Source: Plantago ovata
Lineage: Eukaryota; Streptophyta; Magnoliopsida; Lamiales; Plantaginaceae
Assembly (NCBI GenBank): GCA_028274465.1
Contig: CM051455.1
Span: 54,702,738-54,766,737, forward strand
Direction of reading: 5' to 3'
DNA: 64,000 bases
This document shows positions 10,197 to 21,964 of this stretch, in pieces; position 1 is the first letter of the stretch; each line of letters starts with the position of its first letter. Under the pieces are notes generated by a model. The model searched no databases. It saw nothing but the letters and a program-made list of their open reading frames with translations, and was not told the origin of the DNA. The position numbers were made by a program, and so were the translations under genes.

Positions 10197-13100
10197 ATGG
10201 CGAGTATCTCGCTCCGTGCTGTCTTGGAGAAGCAAATTTTAACCGGACCAAACTTCCTAGATTGGATCAGGAATATACGTTTGGTGCTGAGGTACGAAAA
10301 GATTGAGTACGTCTTGGACGAGGTCATTCCCGTGTGCCCCGAAAATCAGACTGCCGATCAGGTTGCTGCTTGGAATCAAGCCAACAAGGCAAAGTCTGAT
10401 AAGCATCTTGAGGATGCTAGATCCGCGCAGTGTATTATGCTGGCATCAATGAGCAATGAGCTGCAGAGGCAACATGAAAGCATGTTGTCGTATGAGATGT
10501 TAAAGCATCTTGAGTCGCTCTTTAAGACGACAACTAGAAGTGTTGAATTTGATTTGATCAAAGACATACACAGATGCAAGCTCAGTGAAGGAGGGACATG
10601 TCTGAGCATGTTCTCAAAATGATTGGTCTCTTTTAAAAGCTTGTCGATGCCGGCGTTAAGCTAGAGAACAAGATCATGGTGATCTTTGTCCTTCAATCAT
10701 TGCCGAGTTCGTATTCGCAGTTCATCATTAATTACACGATGAATGCGAAGGACGTAACACTGCCTGAACTTCATAATCTGCTGAAGACATATGATCAAAC
10801 TCTTCCTAAGAAGGAAAAGTCGATCATGCTTGTTGGGCAACCGTCTAACTCAAACCCGAAAAGCAAAGGTGCTAAGGGTAAGGGAAAGTCGGGAGCCAAG
10901 GCTAACACTTGGAGTGATAAGCCTAAGCGTCCGAACCAGAAAGGAAGTTCAAGAGAAGCGGAACGGTGCGCACAGATGAATGTCTTTTCTGTAAGCAGAA
11001 AGGACATTGGAAGAAAGATTGCCCAAAGCTTAGGGCAGATCAAGCTAAGAAGTCATCAGCTTCTGGCTCAGGTATGTTTGTTATTGAAATGAACATGACT
11101 ACTTTTGACTCCAATGGTTGGGTATTAGATACAGCCTGTGGCTCACACATTTGTAATAATGTGCAGGAGCTAATTGATCACAGGCTAGTCAAGCGAGGTG
11201 AAATCGACTTGCATGTTGGGAACGGCAATCCAGTTGAAGCCAAACGCGTTGGACGCAGCAAGATAGATTTACCTTCGAGACAATGTTTAGAACTTGATAA
11301 TGTTTATTTTGTTCCATCCATTGTCAGAAATATTATTTTCATTCCATTGTTAGACAATATGGGTTTTTCCTTTCGATTTGCGAATAATACTTGTTATTTT
11401 CATTAAATGATCAGTATTATGGAAAGGCTCGCTTGGTGAATGGTCTATATATTTTGCAAAGTAGTCTACCTTTATTTCAAATACATAACAAACAACCGTC
11501 TTCAAGTAAGAAGAATAATCCATCTTATCTATGGCATTGTCGGCTAGGCCATATCAATGAAACACGGATTCAAAGACTAAGGAAGTTGGACTACTTAGAA
11601 CCATTTGATTTTGAATCATATGGTACATGTGAATCTTGTGTTAAGGGTAAGATGACGAACAAACCTTTTGTTGGACAAGGTGTTCGTGCCACTCGCTGCT
11701 TAGAGCTCATACATACCGATGTATGTGGACCGTTTAAAGTCCATGCGCGTGGGGGTTATCCTTACTTCGTTACCTTTACTGACGATTTCTCAAGGTATGG
11801 ATATATTTATCTTATGAAGAATAAATCCGAGACCTTTGGGAAATTCAAGGAGTTTAGGAACGAGGTCGAGAATGAATTGAACGTAAGGATAGTCACTCTT
11901 CGATCAGATCGAGGAGGTGAATACCTTAGTGAAGAATTTATCGATTACTTGAAGGAAAATGGAATTCAATCGCAATGGACTCCTCCTGGAACACCACAGT
12001 TAAATGGTGTGTCTGAGAGGAGGAATCGAACCCTGTTAGACATGGTAAGATCAATGATTGGATTCTCGACTCTTCCAAAGTATCTGTGGGGATATGCACT
12101 ACAAACTGCAATCTACATTCTGAACCGTGTACCATCTAAATCAGTGGAGAAAACTCCTTATGAGTTATGGAAGGAAAGGAAGCCTTCACTAGGCTATCTT
12201 AGACCTTGGGGCTGTCCTGCGATCGTCAAGTTGATGGTCACTGATAAGTTAGATGCCAAGGGTATCAAAGTGTATTTCATAGGCTATCCTCGTCAGACGA
12301 GAGGCTATGAATTCTATCATGCTGAAGATCACAAGGTGATCGTGTCTAGAAACGTGAAGTTTTTAGAAGCTGAATACCTCGAAGAAGAGAGGTTAGATGA
12401 TATGATAGAACTTGAAAAAATTCAAGACTTTGACACGCGCGAACATGAGGTCTCTAAATCTTCTGATTTGGACTCAAGTTCAGTGGGAGCTTTCGAAGCA
12501 GACAAGGGTGATGATATGACACTTGCTATGCATGTCATAGTCAGTGGGAGTCCGGTGATTAGATCAACAGTTGAAACCACACCAATAGAACCCGTTGTCA
12601 ACCAACCTGTGCAACAAGTTGCACAAGAGCAGCCTCTCGCAAGGGAACAGGGTCGCGCCCAACGACCAGCTGCATCAGTACCCACTGATAATGTTCGTGT
12701 TACACGAAGCCAGAAAAGGAAAGCACCAGAACAAGTCGAGCTCCGTAGGTCGAAGAGGATCCTAAGAGGACCTCAGAAGCAAAGCCTTATGATAGAAGAC
12801 ATCAGTGAACTTGATGTCGGTTTATCAGATCGGGAAGATCCCGAGACCTACAAAGAGGCAATAATTGATATTGACTCAGACAAATGGCAAGAGGCCATGG
12901 AATTAGAAATGGATTCAATGTACCAGAACCAAGTTTGGAACTTGGTAGACTTGCCCCAAGGGGTTAGACCAATTGGGTGCAAATGGGTCTTTAAACGAAA
13001 GACAGATGCCGATGGCAAGGTACAAACGCACAAATCTAGGCTTGTGGCGAAAGGCTACACGCAAAGGTATGGCATCGATTACGATGAAACCTTTTCACCG

Positions 13101-14372
13101 GTAGCAAAATTGAAGTCCATTCGAATTCTACTTGCGATAGCTGCCTACTATGATTATGAAATCTGGCAGATGGATGTAAAGACAGCCTTCCTCAATGGCA
13201 ACCTTGAGGAAGAGGTCTATATGGTACAGCCGGAAGGTTTTATTAGTAAAACCAGGCCAACTGCTGTATGCAAATTACAAAGATCCATCTATGGGCTAAA
13301 ACAAGCGTCAAGGAGCTGGAATATCCGCTTTGATGAAGCTGTCAAATCGTTTGACTTCATCAGAAGCAAGGAAGATCCCTGTGTCTACGCGAGACACAGC
13401 AACAAAGGAGTTGTTTTCATGATCATTTATGTAGATGACATTTTGATCATGGGAAACAATGTCTCTATGCTAGAAGAGACTAAAGTTTGGTTATCAAGTA
13501 CCTTCTCGATGAAGGACTTGGGTGAAACGAACTACATCCTAGGGATCAAAATCTTTAGAGATAGATCCAAGGGGATATTGGGAATGACACAGTCCACCTA
13601 CATCGACAAAATACTGAAGCGTTATAAGATGGACGACTCAAAGAGAGGCTTTCTCCCAGCTAGGCATGGGATTGTCTTATCAGTTAAGGATGGTCCTAAA
13701 ACTGATGAAGAGAGAAATGAAATGAGTTGTGTGCCCTATGCTTCGGCAGTAGGGTCTATAATGTATGCAATGAATGGCACAAGGCCCGATGTGGCATATG
13801 CGCTTAGTGTCACTTGTCGACACCAACAGAATCCAGGAGTACCTCACTGGACTGCTGTGAAGAACATTCTTAAGTACCTTAGACGGACTAAAGAGATGTT
13901 CTTGGTGTTTGGTGGAGAACCAGAATTAAAGATGTCTGGGTATGTCGACGCTGGATTTGAATCAGATCCTGATGACTTTAAGTCACAGACAGGATACGTA
14001 TTCAAATTGAACGGATGAGCTGTCTGTTGGAAGAGCTCTAAGCAAGCCACGGTTGCTGACTCATCTACAGAGGCCGAGTACATTGCTGCATCAGAATTGA
14101 TGGTTGTTCCTGCTCCCAGTCCAATAACGATTTATTGTGACAATACGGGCGCCGTCGCTCAAGCTAGGGAGCCTAGATCTACAAACAAGAACAAACATGT
14201 ACTTAGAAAATATCACGTTATACGTGAGATTATAGATAGAGGAGAAGTTGGTATAGAATGTGTCTCTACTACGGACAACGTGGCAGATCCTTTCACCAAG
14301 GTCTTATCAGTGGAAGTCCACTTAAGACATTATGCTAATCTGGGCATTAGGCATAAAGGTGACTGGCTCTAG
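10197..14372 (+). pseudogene. Copia gag-pol polyprotein gene, broken
   Basis: The start is the ATG at 10197. The gag domain covers about 10197-10800, a CCHC zinc knuckle is at about 10981-11022, and a protease motif LDTACGSHIC is near 11127. The gag-pre-integrase is at about 11510-11660. The integrase D-D-E core is at about 11712-12030 (D in HTDVCGP, D in RSDRGGEY, E in NGVSERRNR). Reverse transcriptase with an intact YVDD is at about 12880-13600, and RNase H follows at 13930-14290. Lesions are frameshifts near 10600, 10955 and 11400 and a TGA at 14016-14018. A small in-frame deletion near 14096 also removes residues that normally follow the RNase H glutamate. The long pol stretch 11400-14015 is otherwise open, which suggests fairly recent decay. 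Confidence 0.93.
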
Positions 14373-14375
14373 TCC

Positions 14376-14385
14376 AAGTGGGAGA
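14376..14385 (+). other. Polypurine tract of the innermost Copia element
   Basis: AAGTGGGAGA lies just before the 3' LTR start at 14387, in the usual Copia position for plus-strand priming. Confidence 0.9.
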
Positions 14386-14386
14386 T

Positions 14387-16391
14387 TGATAGTGTAATAT
14401 GTCCTAGAGACAGTCCTTACTAAGGGCATGGTGCCCTTATAGAGGGCATATATGTACTATTACACAGGTCAACGTAATATAATATATGTTTGTTGCATTT
14501 TACTATTGAGTATCGCTTTCATATTTATATTACACCAGGCTGCACCATGTCATATCTTTATTACTGTCTGTATTGATATTAAACATGTCCCCTCGGATAG
14601 ATGACCGATCACATAGATAGTGGGAGCTATGTGAGTTATCATCTATCCCAAACTCTCCCTAGTCTAGGTTCATCTCGGATGTGGGGTTCTGAATGAACCA
14701 GACAAGACTAGTATGCGTGGAGATTATACTTGTTGGAGCAAGTGTGAGCCGATCCCACGGCCACGGAACGGATTGTTGGACAATCGAGAAACGTTCCCAT
14801 AACTGCGCATAGTTGTTCGAAGAAGCTTTATCGAACAATGGAAGTACCCACCGGACACTCCCGTCGATGTATACTCTACACCGAAGTGTCTATGGGAACC
14901 GGTGAGTTGTCGAAGTGATGCCATTCGTCCTTTGTACTTACAGGACTTTATCATCACATTTGTTGCCCCATATCCTTGGTGGACCCGTCGATGTCAGCTC
15001 TGAATAAGCAGCTGACCTAAGACACGATCCAGGATTATGGCTAAATGCAAATGGGGGTGATAAGTGATTCTGTGAAGGATTCATCTCTCAAGTGTAGCAC
15101 ATGATGGTCATAAGTATATCTTAACCAAGCAACTCCCTGAGACGCCCGTGGATGTATTATTGGGATAGACACTTCATCGATCCTAGATACATTCGAGCAA
15201 GTCAGGTGAAGGGACGTTACCATCGCCGCGTTGAGCGCAACAGGCTTCGCAACGAAAGGGTTAGCTTTGATAAACCTCTCAAACGTCCTCACGTATTAAT
15301 ATTGCAAATGGAACCATCTAGGAATTCCATGTTGCCTAGTCTAGGACTTGCTTAATACGGTGAGGCCCTATGGGTCACACTATGTGGTGATTCAGTCTAT
15401 CAGAATATCCTTGAAGATGAAATCGCAATTAATTTGGAATTAATTGTGATTGATGAATTATAATTAATTTGGAATTAATTATAATATATGGTGGCTCAAT
15501 TAATAATTTGGGATTATTAATTGAATTGGCTAATTAATTGTATTTTATGTAAATACAATTAAAGATTATATTTTGGAAATATAATAGAGGTTTGATTAGA
15601 AAGTATATGTTAATTTAGAATTAACATATGCACTTGGGCAAAATCTACTTGGAGTTTGAATTGCCTTAGAAATATAAGTGGGTCCCAAAATTGGGACCCA
15701 CATCCCGTAGGACAAGGCGCGCGCGCGCATGGAGGAGTAGGGGAAGGAGTCCGACTCCTTCCTCTATCAGAAGTCCAAGGGATAAGTTAGATTTTCATGA
15801 TTGAGTTTTGATTTGATTGGGAATGAATCTAGACTTGATATTGGTTTCCTTGTGCGATAAGAATTAGATTCTTATTCCTTTACGAAGTCTAATTGCTTAT
15901 GCTTTAGGCTTCTATAGACTACTATATATTGTAGACTATTAGAGAGCTTTGGAAACAGTTTTGCACACAGTTATTCTACCCAATTTTCTTAGAGAAAATA
16001 AAAGCTCTCCCATCCTCTCTAAAGTCACACGCGCGCGCCACCTCTGCCGGAGGAATTGCCGCCCGTCTTCTTGGTCACACAAAGAATATCCTAGCATTCT
16101 TCCGATAGGTTGTTCATCCGTGGATACCAAGGTTGAGGTTCTAGGAGCTGGAAACTAACTCTTATTGTCTTGCAGATATAAGGAGTATTGTAGATATCTT
16201 CGACTTCGACGAAGGAGAAGATACACCGGAATATTACGAAGACTTGGAAGCTGCTTTGGAAGTAAGGTTAGTCTTCTAATTGACGTGTTTATATATATAC
16301 GACATATGCATCATCAATTAACCTGTATGTTAAGAAAATTTTGAAATTCCGCTGCGTACCCTAGGGGTAACACTGACTATATTTTCTTACA
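14387..16391 (+). repeat. 3' LTR of the innermost Copia element (2,005 bp)
   Basis: It matches 6570-8644 nearly base for base, except for scattered substitutions and absence of the 68-bp segment present at 7283-7350. It ends TTCTTACA at 16391 and is followed by the CTGAC duplication. Confidence 0.95.
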
Positions 16392-16396
16392 CTGAC

Positions 16397-17086
16397 AACC
16401 TTCGGTAACATTGTATCTTACAGTTTATTCTACTTATTTTTTTATATCTTTCAACATGTTTTCTTCTATGATTTCTGTTGATTGCATGACAACTATGAGT
16501 AGCTAAACTTATCTTTGGTGGTAGTATGTGAATTCTTAGCGAAGGGTTGATAATCATGCTAATGGCTATATCGCGCATTATACTCCGTGTCATTGCTTTA
16601 TTTCGTTGATCAGGTGCAACCTATATCTTCGTATGTTGATTAAATTATTATGCACAATTGGACCCTTGTTGACCTATGCATATCTATATCTTCGTAGTGT
16701 TGAATAATTACGGAACACAATTGGACAATAGTGTTTGACTTGTCAGTATCTATATCTTCGTAGTGTGTGATAATTACAACATGACAATTGATTGATCAAA
16801 GATCTCCATGCAAGACCGAGGAATTTACGCATGATTATTAACCCGTTATGCTTTGAAGGACCATACTATCACCAATCTCCATTATCTGTTAGAAAAACCT
16901 TTGCTATACCGTCTGCTGTTTTTATATTCTAAATTAGATTTGATAAAGCTAGTTATAGTCCTTAGAGAACGACACTCGAGGTCATTCTACTGCTACACTA
17001 CGGTTTTCGTTGTAGTCGTGAATTGCCTTTGGCTAAATAACAAATTTATTTGATTGTAACTGAGTCTGACGAACTCCGTTGCATCA
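16397..17086 (+). repeat. 5' LTR of the gag-only element, right half, with 63-66-bp tandem repeat
   Basis: It resumes the LTR after the Copia insertion and matches 20735-21423. Three imperfect tandem units each start CTATATCTTCGTA, at 16621, 16684 and 16750. The same array is in the 3' LTR at 20959, 21021 and 21087. The LTR ends GCATCA at 17086. Confidence 0.93.
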
Positions 17087-17089
17087 AAT

Positions 17090-17107
17090 TGGCGCCGTTG
17101 CCGGGGA
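17090..17107 (+). other. Primer-binding site (tRNA-Asp type) of the gag-only element
   Basis: TGGCGCCGTTGCCGGGGA begins three bases after the LTR end. It is complementary, with one mismatch, to the 3' end expected of plant tRNA-Asp. That primer is common in Athila/Tat-like Ty3 elements. Confidence 0.85.
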
Positions 17108-17360
17108 CTATACTCCTTTTTTCTATTTAATTTGTTTATATTTTCAGCATTCAACCCCTAGAGCAGCTCTTGGATTGTCTCTCAGAAATTTCACTTTCTT
17201 ACCCTATTTCTTTCCTCCTATCTTCTTCAGTAAATTCATCTAATCTGATCTTGGTTACCTTGTGTGTTTGTGCTCTCAAAATTTTTGGTGATATTGTGTT
17301 TGATTACGCTAATAGAACTAATTTTTAGTTTTGAGTTGCTCTTACTACAGCAATACAGAT

Positions 17361-18628
17361 ATGATGTCCATGCGCGCTCGCATGACACCCCAATTCTCGC
17401 AGGTGAGGAGAGGATCTTCCGTATACCTGGAAGATGAGTTAAGGAGGTATGGAGTAGGGATGGACCCATGGAGTTTCATTCGATCCTATGAGAAGGAAAT
17501 AGAAAGAATTCCAGCAGAAGGGTTTACTAAGGACCAATTGTGCATGAAATTATTTTCTTTTACTCTGGGGTATGAGCCGAGGCGTTGGATTGCAAGGTTA
17601 GAACCAGGATCGCTGAAAACTTGGGGCCAAGTAGTAGAGGAGTTCTTGGCGCGGTTCATGCCCTATCATGAGACAATTGCCTTACGTGATAGGATCCAAT
17701 ATTTCGAGCAAGGAGAGTATGAGCAGTTTTGTGACGCCTACGAACGTTTTGAGCTGTATAAACGTGAGTGCCCCCATCACCGTTTCGAAGATGGGGAGTT
17801 GATTTGGTGCTTCGTTGGTGGACTTCGTGAAGAGGAACGACTTAGAGTGGATAGGTTGAGCGGCGGTCTGGGAGAATGTACGCTCGACGAGGCAGAAGAA
17901 GTCCTCCGTAAGTACGCTAGAGGTTCAACACAATCTGATGAGGTCATACCAATCACATCACCGGAAAGGAAGTAGATCGAGGTGAAGCAGGAAGCTCATC
18001 CGAGGAGTATTTTGAAGTCGAAGAAATCAGTGAGGAAGATGAAATTGCACATGCCGAGCAAGTTGAAGATGACCATCTTATAGCAAAAGTTGTTGAAGAA
18101 GTTGAAGTAACTGAGCATCTTACAGAGAAATTCAGCTTGTTAAAATGTGCGGAAGTAGAAGAGGAGGAAGGATTGGAAGGCGACGCCCCCCTGGAGGTGG
18201 GGGGCGAGTCGCCCAACATGGGGGGCGAACCGCCTCCCATGACCAGTGAGCTGGACGACCCCAGTTCCCCTGTTTCTTTACTCTCAGACATTCACATCAA
18301 CCCAAAACCACTTTCTTCCGTTACTACTGAGGTTCTTGAGTACAAAGAGGTGAATCTACTCCTCCGAAGTGGAAAGCTTGACAAGCAAGATACACAGGAG
18401 TTACCACTAAACAAGCACCTCGATGAAGTCAAAGTGACTGTCCTCCTACTGATGAAGTCTTCATTGGATATGCCTACAAGGCAAACCAGTCCGTTCACTT
18501 TGGTGAGATCTTTGAAGTTTCCTAGGTCTCTTTGCTACATCGGACCAAGAGAATGGCGGCCACCGTGGGGAGGTACTCTTGAGTCCATTCTTGAATACTC
18601 AGCCGACCGAGGCCAAACCGTTCGGTAA
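17361..18628 (+). pseudogene. Gag ORF of the non-autonomous Ty3-type element (Retrotrans_gag domain)
   Basis: The ATG at 17361 opens a 204-codon frame containing the Retrotrans_gag core, for example PRRWIARLEPGSLKTWGQ and VEEFLARFMPYHE at about 17577-17675. This domain builds the virus-like particle. The frame stops at 17973-17975. The other frame is open from before that point to 18628 and encodes an acidic segment and then a Gly/Pro-rich stretch at about 18179-18240, so a frameshift near 17930-17975 probably split one longer gag. No zinc knuckle, protease or polymerase follows. The Gly-rich stretch is encoded by GGGCGAGTCGCCC-type DNA similar to the LTR palindromes. Confidence 0.78.
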
Positions 18629-20095
18629 CATCTAGTATCACTTCTTATTACTCATTCTCTTTTGCTAGGGGCTAGCTTAAGTTTCGTAAGGGGGATGGGA
18701 TGTGAACCGTGATGTTAATTATTTTTTTTTTCGTTTGCATTTACATTTGGACGTTTACTGCTTTCTTAGTTTTTTAGGTTGCATTCACTGCATTCATCCT
18801 AGGATAGTCTTGCATGTTTTATATGGAGTTTATTGCCGAATTTTTTGAACTTTTTTATTGGGTAGATCAACTAACTATGCCATTAATCATATGCTTCATC
18901 TCTATGAATTTGTTTGAGGTTTTTCTCGCTTGGCTTGTCACATTTATGTATTGCACTTAGTTAAGCTTGGTAGTCTCGACATCACTTAGTGGTGTTTTCT
19001 CTACTACAGTTCACGAAGGCCTTTATAATAGGATGATGCATGTTAGGTTCTTATGGTTGTTTTCCCGAGTAATTATGTACCTAAAAGGCAACAAGTCTTC
19101 ACCATGCTTTGAGATTGCTAAATGCCTAGGAAGGAGGTAGTGTGAGGTTGTGTGATCCTTTGTTTATAATCTATTCTTCCGAATAGGTTTGGGGAGGGGG
19201 TTGCACCATCATTAGACTTGTTTTTCGTTTTCCATTTCCGGATTGTGAGTTTATTTTCCTTTCTCGTAAATTTTGTACTCCAACCTATTCTTTCGAATAG
19301 GTTTGGGGAATTCATTGTGAGTCATTTTGTTTCTCTTTTCGTTATGCTACTGCTGGCTAAAAAATAAAAATCGAAAAAAAGGAAAGAAAATTCCAGGAAA
19401 AAGAAAAAAAAAAGAAAAAAAGAAACTGGAAAGAAAAAAAGAAAAAAAAAAGAAAAGACCCCCCAAAAGAGCAAAGAAGGATCCAAAAAATAAAGCCAAA
19501 AAGCAGTTTAGCAAAGTGTTGTGTCTCATTTTTCAATTCTTGTAATGTTCGTAATCGTGTTGTAATTTTCTATTTTTTGTCTTTTGTTTTCGAGTGTCAT
19601 CTGTTCTAGACCACCCTCGTCCTGCCATTCAGGAAGTGGTGAATAGCTTAACACTTTACTTGAGAGATGGGTAGAATAAGGGAGTGTTATCTTTTATAGG
19701 GAACCCTCCTTCGTTTGATGAGAGCCAGTACTGGTTCGACCTCTTTGAGGGAAAGTCTTAAACTTGGTGAACAGCAATAAGTCCTCAGTTTCATAGGCAC
19801 GGGACAACCATTCGTATCTTAACCTGTTTCATTACGTCGTCACTGACTAGGTCCAGGTAGAGAATGTTACGAGAGGCTATCTTGTCTTAACATAAGTGCT
19901 TATGTGGATGTGTATGAGTCAATCGAGGCATTCTTCAACCTATATTCATGTTTTGATTTGTATGGTTTTTGCTCATATGTTTATTGATAGATTCAGTAGA
20001 TTAGTTCATTTTATTTGGCATGAGACTCCATTTTGTGTCTTGCATTGTTTTTTGCATTAGAGTCTAGCTTAGTTGCTTGAGGACAAGCAAAGGTT
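18629..20095. other. Non-coding internal region of the gag-only element
   Basis: There is no pol. A purine-only-like tract of about 130 bases lies at 19361-19500. Two small hairpins CTATTC/GAATAG, each followed by GGTTTGGGGA, occur at about 19171-19195 and 19284-19308, and the same GGTTTGGGGA motif forms the terminal polypurine tract near 20096. Nothing else is supported. Confidence 0.6.
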
Positions 20096-20109
20096 CGGTT
20101 TGGGGAGTT
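20096..20109 (+). other. Polypurine tract of the gag-only element
   Basis: GGTTTGGGGAG immediately precedes the 3' LTR start TGATGAATG at 20110. Confidence 0.75.
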
Positions 20110-21423
20110 TGATGAATGTGAATTTTACACTTTCATTTGAGTCTTTTTCACCTATTTTAGCTATCCTCTATGTTAATTTAGCTATATTTTAGTGAATTTT
20201 ATTAGAATAGTGTCACGTTTCCCTTTAGTTTTTATTTTACAGGTTTTGGTTGAAAAACGAGAATTTCCGAGCAATTATATTGAAGTTGACAAGGAATTGG
20301 TGTTCCAGAAGCCTATTTGGAGTATCTGAAGGTTTCCGGATAGGATTTGGAGTCTAGGGGTCGAATCTGGAGGTTAGAAGGCCACTAGAAGTCAGAAACC
20401 GAGTCCGAAAAGGGGAAGAAATCCAAAAACGCGTCGAAAAAGTGGAATTCCGCGAATTTTAATCCCGGACGAATCGCCTGGGACGTGGGGCGAATCGCCC
20501 CACACCAGGCGAATCGCCCGGTGTGTGGGGCCCTTCGCCCCACACAAATTCGAGGCCTATATATAGTTGCTCAGTTTTTCTCCAAAATTCATACTTTTCC
20601 AGACCTATTCTCTCACCTTTCTCTGTAGTTTTAGGTAGGAACTTCCCAGAGCCTGTTCTGGGGGTTCGTAGCTTAGGAGACACTTTTTCATAGCAGTTTG
20701 GAGCTTGTAAGATCGCGATTCTTCGGAGACTGACAACCTTCGGTAACATTGTATCTTACAGTTTATTCTACTTATTTTTATATATCTTTCAACATGTTTT
20801 CTTCTATGATTTCTGTTGATTGCATGACAACTATGAGTAGCTAAACTTATCTTTGGTGGTAGTATGTGAATTCTTAGCGAAGGATTGATAATCATGCTAA
20901 TGGCTATATCGCGCATTATACTCCGTGTCATTGCTTTATTTCGTTGATCAGGCGCAACCTATATCTTCGTATGTTGATTAATTATTATGCACAATTGGAC
21001 CCTTGTCGACCTATGCATATCTATATCTTCGTAGTGTTGAATAATTACGGAACACAATTGGACAATAGTGTTTGACTTGTCAGTATCTATATCTTCGTAG
21101 TGTGTGATAATTACAACAGGACAATTGATTGATCAAAGATCTCCATGCAAGACCGAGGAATTTACGCATGATTATTAACCCGTTATGCTTTAAAGGACCA
21201 TACTATCACCAATCTCCATTATCTGTTAGAAAAACCTTTGCTATACCGTCTGCTGTTTTTATATTCTAAATTAGATTTGATAAAGCTAGTTATAGTCCTT
21301 AGAGAACGACACTCGAGGTCATTCTACTGCTACACTACGGTTTTCGTTGTAATCGTGAATTGTCTTTGGCTAAATAACAAATTTATTTGATTGTAACTGA
21401 GTCTGACGAACTCCGTTGCATCA
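20110..21423 (+). repeat. 3' LTR of the gag-only Ty3-type element (1,314 bp, uninterrupted)
   Basis: It is an uninterrupted copy of the LTR. It has three GGCGAATCGCC-type palindromes at 20466-20545, a TATA box at 20558-20565, and the 62-66-bp tandem array from 20959. It ends GCATCA and is followed by the CCTAC duplication at 21424-21428. Confidence 0.95.
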
Positions 21424-21711
21424 CCTACCACTTTTGATGTTCCTGGTTCTTCCACTGCTCGTCCGATCTATGTTGATTATGGTACTGTGTATGGTGGTTT
21501 GCTCTCTGGCTCTGCCATCACTCAACTGGAAAACTATGATCAGTTGATTGCTATTAAGCAAGCGGAGTTGGAAGCTTTGAAGACTCTTCGCCGAGAGTAT
21601 ATTTTTGACAACACTACACCTCAAGGGGGAGAAGAGCACAGGAATTCAAGGAAACGCAGAAGGGATGCTGATCAAGGGGGAGACAGTCCACCACCGGCCA
21701 AGTCCTTTTGA
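21424..21711 (+). pseudogene. Envelope-like ORF of the SIRE-type element, 3' part
   Basis: This continues the envelope-like frame that was cut at 5965; when one CCTAC copy is kept the frame is uninterrupted across the junction. It contains a leucine- and glutamate-rich segment that may form a coiled coil (QLENYDQLIAIKQAELEALK) and a basic stretch RKRRR near the end, and stops at 21709-21711. This part shows no internal lesion. The basic stretch could act as a nuclear signal, but that is inference. Confidence 0.7.
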
Positions 21712-21950
21712 AGGATTATGATGAATTTTGGCCTTTTTGATTACCTTTAAAACTGAACAATCTTTCTATTTGTCAAAGAGAATGTTCGTTGAAGTCTTTT
21801 TATTGCTTGTAATATTCTGACAATTAGTTCTAATCCTAAGTCTAAGTAGTTTTCTGCATGTGTTTTAAGACTTAAGCTATAGATATATGTGTTGCATATA
21901 TTATGTTTCAATGATCTAACTGTGTAGGTTTAGTGATATGTAGAATAGGC

Positions 21951-21963
21951 AAAAAGGGGGAGA
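21951..21963 (+). other. Polypurine tract of the outer SIRE-like element
   Basis: AAAAAGGGGGAGA precedes TTGTAAGTG. This form is typical of SIRE-type Copia elements and marks the LTR start at 21965. Confidence 0.85.
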
Positions 21964-21964
21964 T

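Larger units (their letters stand above)
6570..16391 (+). mobile_element. Innermost Ty1/Copia LTR retrotransposon, near full length, about 9.8 kb
   Basis: Long LTRs lie at 6570-8644 and 14387-16391, each starting TGATAGTG and ending TTCTTACA. The primer-binding site TGGTATCAGAGC (tRNA-iMet type) is at 8646-8657 and the polypurine tract AAGTGGGAGA is at 14376-14385. Domains run gag, protease, integrase, reverse transcriptase, RNase H, the Copia order. The 2-kb LTRs, the LTR start sequence and the short polypurine tract resemble the Angela/Tork side of Copia, but I cannot place it firmly. CTGAC target duplications flank it. Coding capacity is broken by three frameshifts and one stop. Confidence 0.93.
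5966..21423 (+). mobile_element. Gag-only non-autonomous Ty3-type LTR retrotransposon (TR-GAG-like), itself carrying a nested Copia element
   Basis: The LTRs are 5966-17086 (interrupted by a Copia insertion; about 1.29 kb without it) and 20110-21423 (1,314 bp). Both start TGATGAATG and end GCATCA. The primer-binding site at 17090-17107 is complementary to a tRNA-Asp 3' end. The internal region is only about 3 kb and holds a Retrotrans_gag-type ORF but no protease, reverse transcriptase or integrase. Such gag-only elements are known in plants (called TR-GAG) and must be moved by a relative's enzymes. The 5-bp CCTAC duplication flanks the element, which inserted into the envelope-like ORF of the outer element. 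Confidence 0.88.

Noticed and set aside
19327-19545. Lysine-rich ORF
   Set aside because: It is a translation of an A/G-rich tract in the non-coding part of a retrotransposon.
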